7,261 bases of DNA from positions 1 to 7,261 of the forward strand of contig NZ_JQKV01000013.1 in NCBI RefSeq assembly GCF_000746205.1, given 5' to 3'. Position 1 is the first letter of the stretch, and each line of letters opens with the position of its first letter. Source of the DNA: Halorubrum sp. BV1 (GTDB lineage Archaea > Halobacteriota > Halobacteria > Halobacteriales > Haloferacaceae). The notes beneath the pieces were generated by a model, which was not told the DNA's origin, ran no database searches, and saw only the letters and a program-made list of their open reading frames with translations. Positions 6,044 through 7,261 of the stretch are shown in pieces. The position numbers and the translations under genes were made by a program.

Positions 6044-6255
6044 GCTGACCCCCCGTCGTCGGGCCAGTGCCAGACGACGTCTTCGCCGTCGAGCTCCAGG
6101 ACGCCGTCCCGCTCGGCCTGCTCGTAGGCCGCCATCAGCGGCGTGAACCCGACGCGCTTCCCCGTCTTCGCGGTGAACACCCGCGAGTAGGCGGACAGGA
6201 GACGCCGGCGACGCCACCGCGTCCGCAGCTCCTGGAGGCGGTCGCGGAGCGTCAC
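6040..6255 (-). CDS. Second gene of the integrase operon, small basic candidate SNJ2 Orf2-type accessory protein
   Basis: The product is 71 residues. The GTG start (6253-6255) overlaps the integrase TGA as GTGA, with a GGAGG on the reverse strand (6266-6270) 10 bases upstream, so translation is probably coupled to the integrase. The N-terminal helix is strikingly basic (RTRWRRRRLL, residues 11-20) in an otherwise acidic proteome. The middle (GKRVGFTPLMAAYEQAERDGVLELDGEDVVWHW) looks like helix plus beta hairpin, as in small winged-helix or excisionase-like DNA-binding proteins. Inference: a DNA-binding architectural partner of the integrase. Known for SNJ2: two small proteins co-transcribed with the integrase are required for integration. 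Identity is assigned by order and size only. Confidence 0.78.
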   Translation of the reverse strand: MTLRDRLQELRTRWRRRRLLSAYSRVFTAKTGKRVGFTPLMAAYEQAERDGVLELDGEDVVWHWPDDGGSA

Positions 6256-6857
6256 GCGAGACCAGCCTCCTCGAAGGCGTCGTCCACGACCTGCGGCGTC
6301 GGGGCGTTCAGGTACGGTTCGATGGCCTGGAAGGAGTCCCAGCCGCCGACCTGCATCACGACGCGCGGGTTCATCTGGCGGTCCACGAGGAGCCGCTGCG
6401 CGAACCGACGGCGGAGATCGTGCGAGCTGACGTAGTGGAAGTCCTCGTCGCCGGTCTCCTCTGCCGCCCGCTTCGCGGTCCGCTTCACGACGTCGCGGAC
6501 GCCGCGCTCGGTGAGCTCGACGAGCGGGTCGCCGGGAGCGACGTCCTCGGCGTTCTGGTACTGGTGGATGGCCCGCTCGACGTCGGCCGGGAGGTAGGCG
6601 TCGCGGGGCTTCCCCCCGCTCCCAGTCGTGTCCTTCCCCTCGGGAACGCGCAGACGGTAGTGTTCGCCGCCCGAGGTGCGCTTCACGTGCTTCGGGCACA
6701 CCTGCGGGATCTCGAAGGCCCGGAGGCCGACGTAGCCGCCCAGCTGGACGATCAGGTCGTCGCGGGGGCCGCTGACCGACCGGCGGAGCGTGTCGATCTC
6801 CTCGTCGGTCATCCAGACCTTGTACTCGTCCTCCTTCGCTGTCGCCTCTAAGCGCAT
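6252..6857 (-). CDS. int: Short tyrosine integrase, likely of the SNJ2 type
   Basis: The product is 201 residues and carries a full set of tyrosine-recombinase catalytic residues: Arg46 (GLRAFEI), Lys75 (PEGKDTTG; Lys83 is the alternative), His146 and Arg149 (SSHDLRRRF), Trp173 (GGWDSFQ, the frequent His-to-Trp change) and nucleophile Tyr182 (EPYL), nine residues after Trp173 as expected. It would cut and join DNA at the element's attachment sites. Only about 20 residues precede the catalytic domain, so the usual SAM-like core-binding domain is missing; a typical family member has about 300 residues. The partner proteins of the operon may supply that function. ATG 6857 is chosen because a TATA box lies 24-31 bases upstream, giving a leaderless transcript. 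It is first of three overlapping genes. SNJ2-type membership is inferred from operon layout and catalytic motifs. Confidence 0.9.
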   Translation of the reverse strand: MRLEATAKEDEYKVWMTDEEIDTLRRSVSGPRDDLIVQLGGYVGLRAFEIPQVCPKHVKRTSGGEHYRLRVPEGKDTTGSGGKPRDAYLPADVERAIHQYQNAEDVAPGDPLVELTERGVRDVVKRTAKRAAEETGDEDFHYVSSHDLRRRFAQRLLVDRQMNPRVVMQVGGWDSFQAIEPYLNAPTPQVVDDAFEEAGLA

Positions 6858-6866
6858 GTGAGTTTC

Positions 6867-6908
6867 CTACAGAAGATTGCACTTTATAGCCCGATGTCCC
6901 CCCGAACC
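6867..6908 (-). promoter_or_regulatory. Integrase operon promoter with flanking shared motifs
   Basis: On the reverse strand TATAAAGT (6888-6881) is a strong archaeal TATA box about 27 bases before the ATG at 6857. Just upstream is GGGGGACATCGGGC (6902-6889), and between TATA and start is TCTTCTGTAG (6876-6867). ACATCGGGC and TCTTCTGTAG both occur, one base apart, in inverted repeat 2; GGGGGACATC also occurs ahead of the giant gene. Elements hugging the TATA box would be well placed for repression or activation. Confidence 0.7.
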
Positions 6909-6921
6909 GAGACGCCGAGCA

Positions 6922-6933
6922 GCGTGATCACGC
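6922..6933. promoter_or_regulatory. 12-base perfect palindrome upstream of the integrase promoter
   Basis: GCGTGATCACGC reads the same on both strands and lies 65-76 bases upstream of the integrase start codon, in a gap with no gene. It could be an operator for a dimeric regulator or part of the attachment region. A single short palindrome in GC-rich DNA may also be chance. Confidence 0.35.
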
Positions 6934-6965
6934 CGGGTCAGCGGGGGCGCGTCGCGTTCGGCTTC

Positions 6966-6984
6966 CGACTTGTGTGATAAGTCG
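6966..6984 (-). terminator. Small hairpin just after the PIN-domain gene
   Basis: CGACTT (6966-6971) and AAGTCG (6979-6984) form a 6-base stem with a 7-base loop, ending directly against the stop codon (6985-6987) of the reverse-strand PIN gene. Position suggests termination or transcript-end protection; there is no T-run, so support is modest. Confidence 0.35.
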
Positions 6985-7261
6985 TCACTCGTCGGCGGGC
7001 GGCTCCAACGGGACCCGGTCGGGATCGACCTCCTCGTACGCTTTGTCCGACGAGAGGATGGGGAGACCGCGCGTCTCGGCGGTCGCTGCGTGGAAGGAGT
7101 CGAACGGCGTCATGCCGTCCTCGAAGTAGGCGACCGCCTTCAGAACGACCTGCTGCTCGGTCTCGTCGCCGACCGGGACGACGTCGAGGAGATTGGCGAA
7201 CAGGCGGACGTAGTCGAACTGGTGGCGCTCCAGGACGAGGAGCAGCTCCAGGTACGCGAAC
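6985..7261 (-). CDS. PIN-domain ribonuclease, VapC-like toxin (N-terminus outside the window)
   Basis: This frame runs into the right edge of the window, so the gene starts beyond it; 91 residues are visible, ending ...PLEPPADE. The motif MTPFDSFHAATAETRG followed by LPILSSDKAYEEV is the hallmark second half of a PIN domain: the Asp of TPFDSFHA and the Asp of SSDKAYEEV are two of the acidic metal-binding residues. Known: PIN proteins of this type are Mg-dependent RNases, usually VapC toxins encoded directly after a VapB antitoxin, which here would lie outside the window. The visible helices (FAYLELLLVLERHQFDYVRLF, TEQQVVLKAVAYFED) fit the domain's middle. It points toward the integrase operon on the same strand but a 127-base gap with its own promoter separates them. 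It may be host flank or element cargo. Confidence 0.88.
   Translation of the reverse strand, partial: FAYLELLLVLERHQFDYVRLFANLLDVVPVGDETEQQVVLKAVAYFEDGMTPFDSFHAATAETRGLPILSSDKAYEEVDPDRVPLEPPADE

Larger units (their letters stand above)
238..6984. mobile_element. Putative integrated element with an SNJ2-type integrase operon and a second recombinase (boundaries approximate)
   Basis: This span is bounded by two genes cut by the window edges and contains an integrase operon, a second tyrosine-recombinase homologue, a giant low-complexity gene and three copies of one inverted repeat. Known: integrase plus two small partner genes is the integration module of pleolipovirus SNJ2 and related haloarchaeal elements. 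Seen: no capsid, spike, packaging ATPase or replication gene. I searched by eye for a direct repeat pairing the left gap (238-310) with the right gap (6858-6991) and found only a 9-base match, so the true attachment sites are unresolved. The ends given are the limits of the flanking genes, not measured termini. Confidence 0.5.

Noticed and set aside
256..6991. Direct 9-mer CGTCACTCG at 256-264 and 6983-6991 as attachment sites
   Set aside because: The right copy overlaps the PIN gene stop, and a 9-base match between regions of this size is not far from chance; SNJ2-type cores are longer.

Overview
The window looks like part of a haloarchaeal (class Halobacteria) genome. It is GC-rich and its proteins are strongly acidic. 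Promoters are of the archaeal TATA type, placed 24-31 bases ahead of the start codon so that transcripts would be leaderless. Reverse-strand genes are coupled by GTGA overlaps. The left edge holds the end of a small acidic protein with a winged-helix-like tail (1-237). The right edge holds the C-terminal part of a PIN-domain (VapC-like) ribonuclease (6985-7261, reverse). Between them is what looks like a compact integrated mobile element of about 6.6 kb. Its exact ends cannot be fixed from this sequence.

The right half of the element is a reverse-strand operon: a short tyrosine integrase (6252-6857), a 71-residue basic protein (6040-6255) and a 143-residue protein (5612-6043), joined by two 4-base GTGA overlaps. 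This matches the integrase-Orf2-Orf3 layout of the temperate pleolipovirus SNJ2, where the integrase excises alone and needs the two small partners to integrate. No pleolipovirus spike, membrane-protein or NTPase gene, and no replication gene, is seen here, so the element is not recognisably a virus in this window.

The left half has two forward genes. The first (594-2135) is a 513-residue divergent tyrosine-recombinase homologue. It keeps the Arg, Lys, Arg and Tyr positions but lacks both active-site histidines, and it ends in an acidic linker and a hydrophobic C-terminal segment that looks like a tail anchor. The second (2258-5440) is an unrecognised 1060-residue protein built of Ser/Gly/Asp tracts, a long polar helical repeat region, a perfect glycine zipper, a Pro/Ser repeat region and an acidic tail with three (L/I)DE(S/T)GGL motifs.

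The most unusual signal is non-coding. Three inverted repeats (265-306, 2136-2177, 5574-5615) have identical 9-base arms (CTAACCAAC / GTTGGTTAG) and exactly 24 bases between the arms, but largely different spacer sequences. They sit at the junctions between modules: before the recombinase, between the recombinase and the giant gene, and at the end of the integrase operon. Two of them touch or overlap a stop codon. The middle copy's spacer also shares a 9-mer and a 10-mer, in the same order, with the integrase promoter. I infer a family of sites bound by a dimeric protein (recombinase or regulator) that mark the element's modules. The function is not shown by the sequence.
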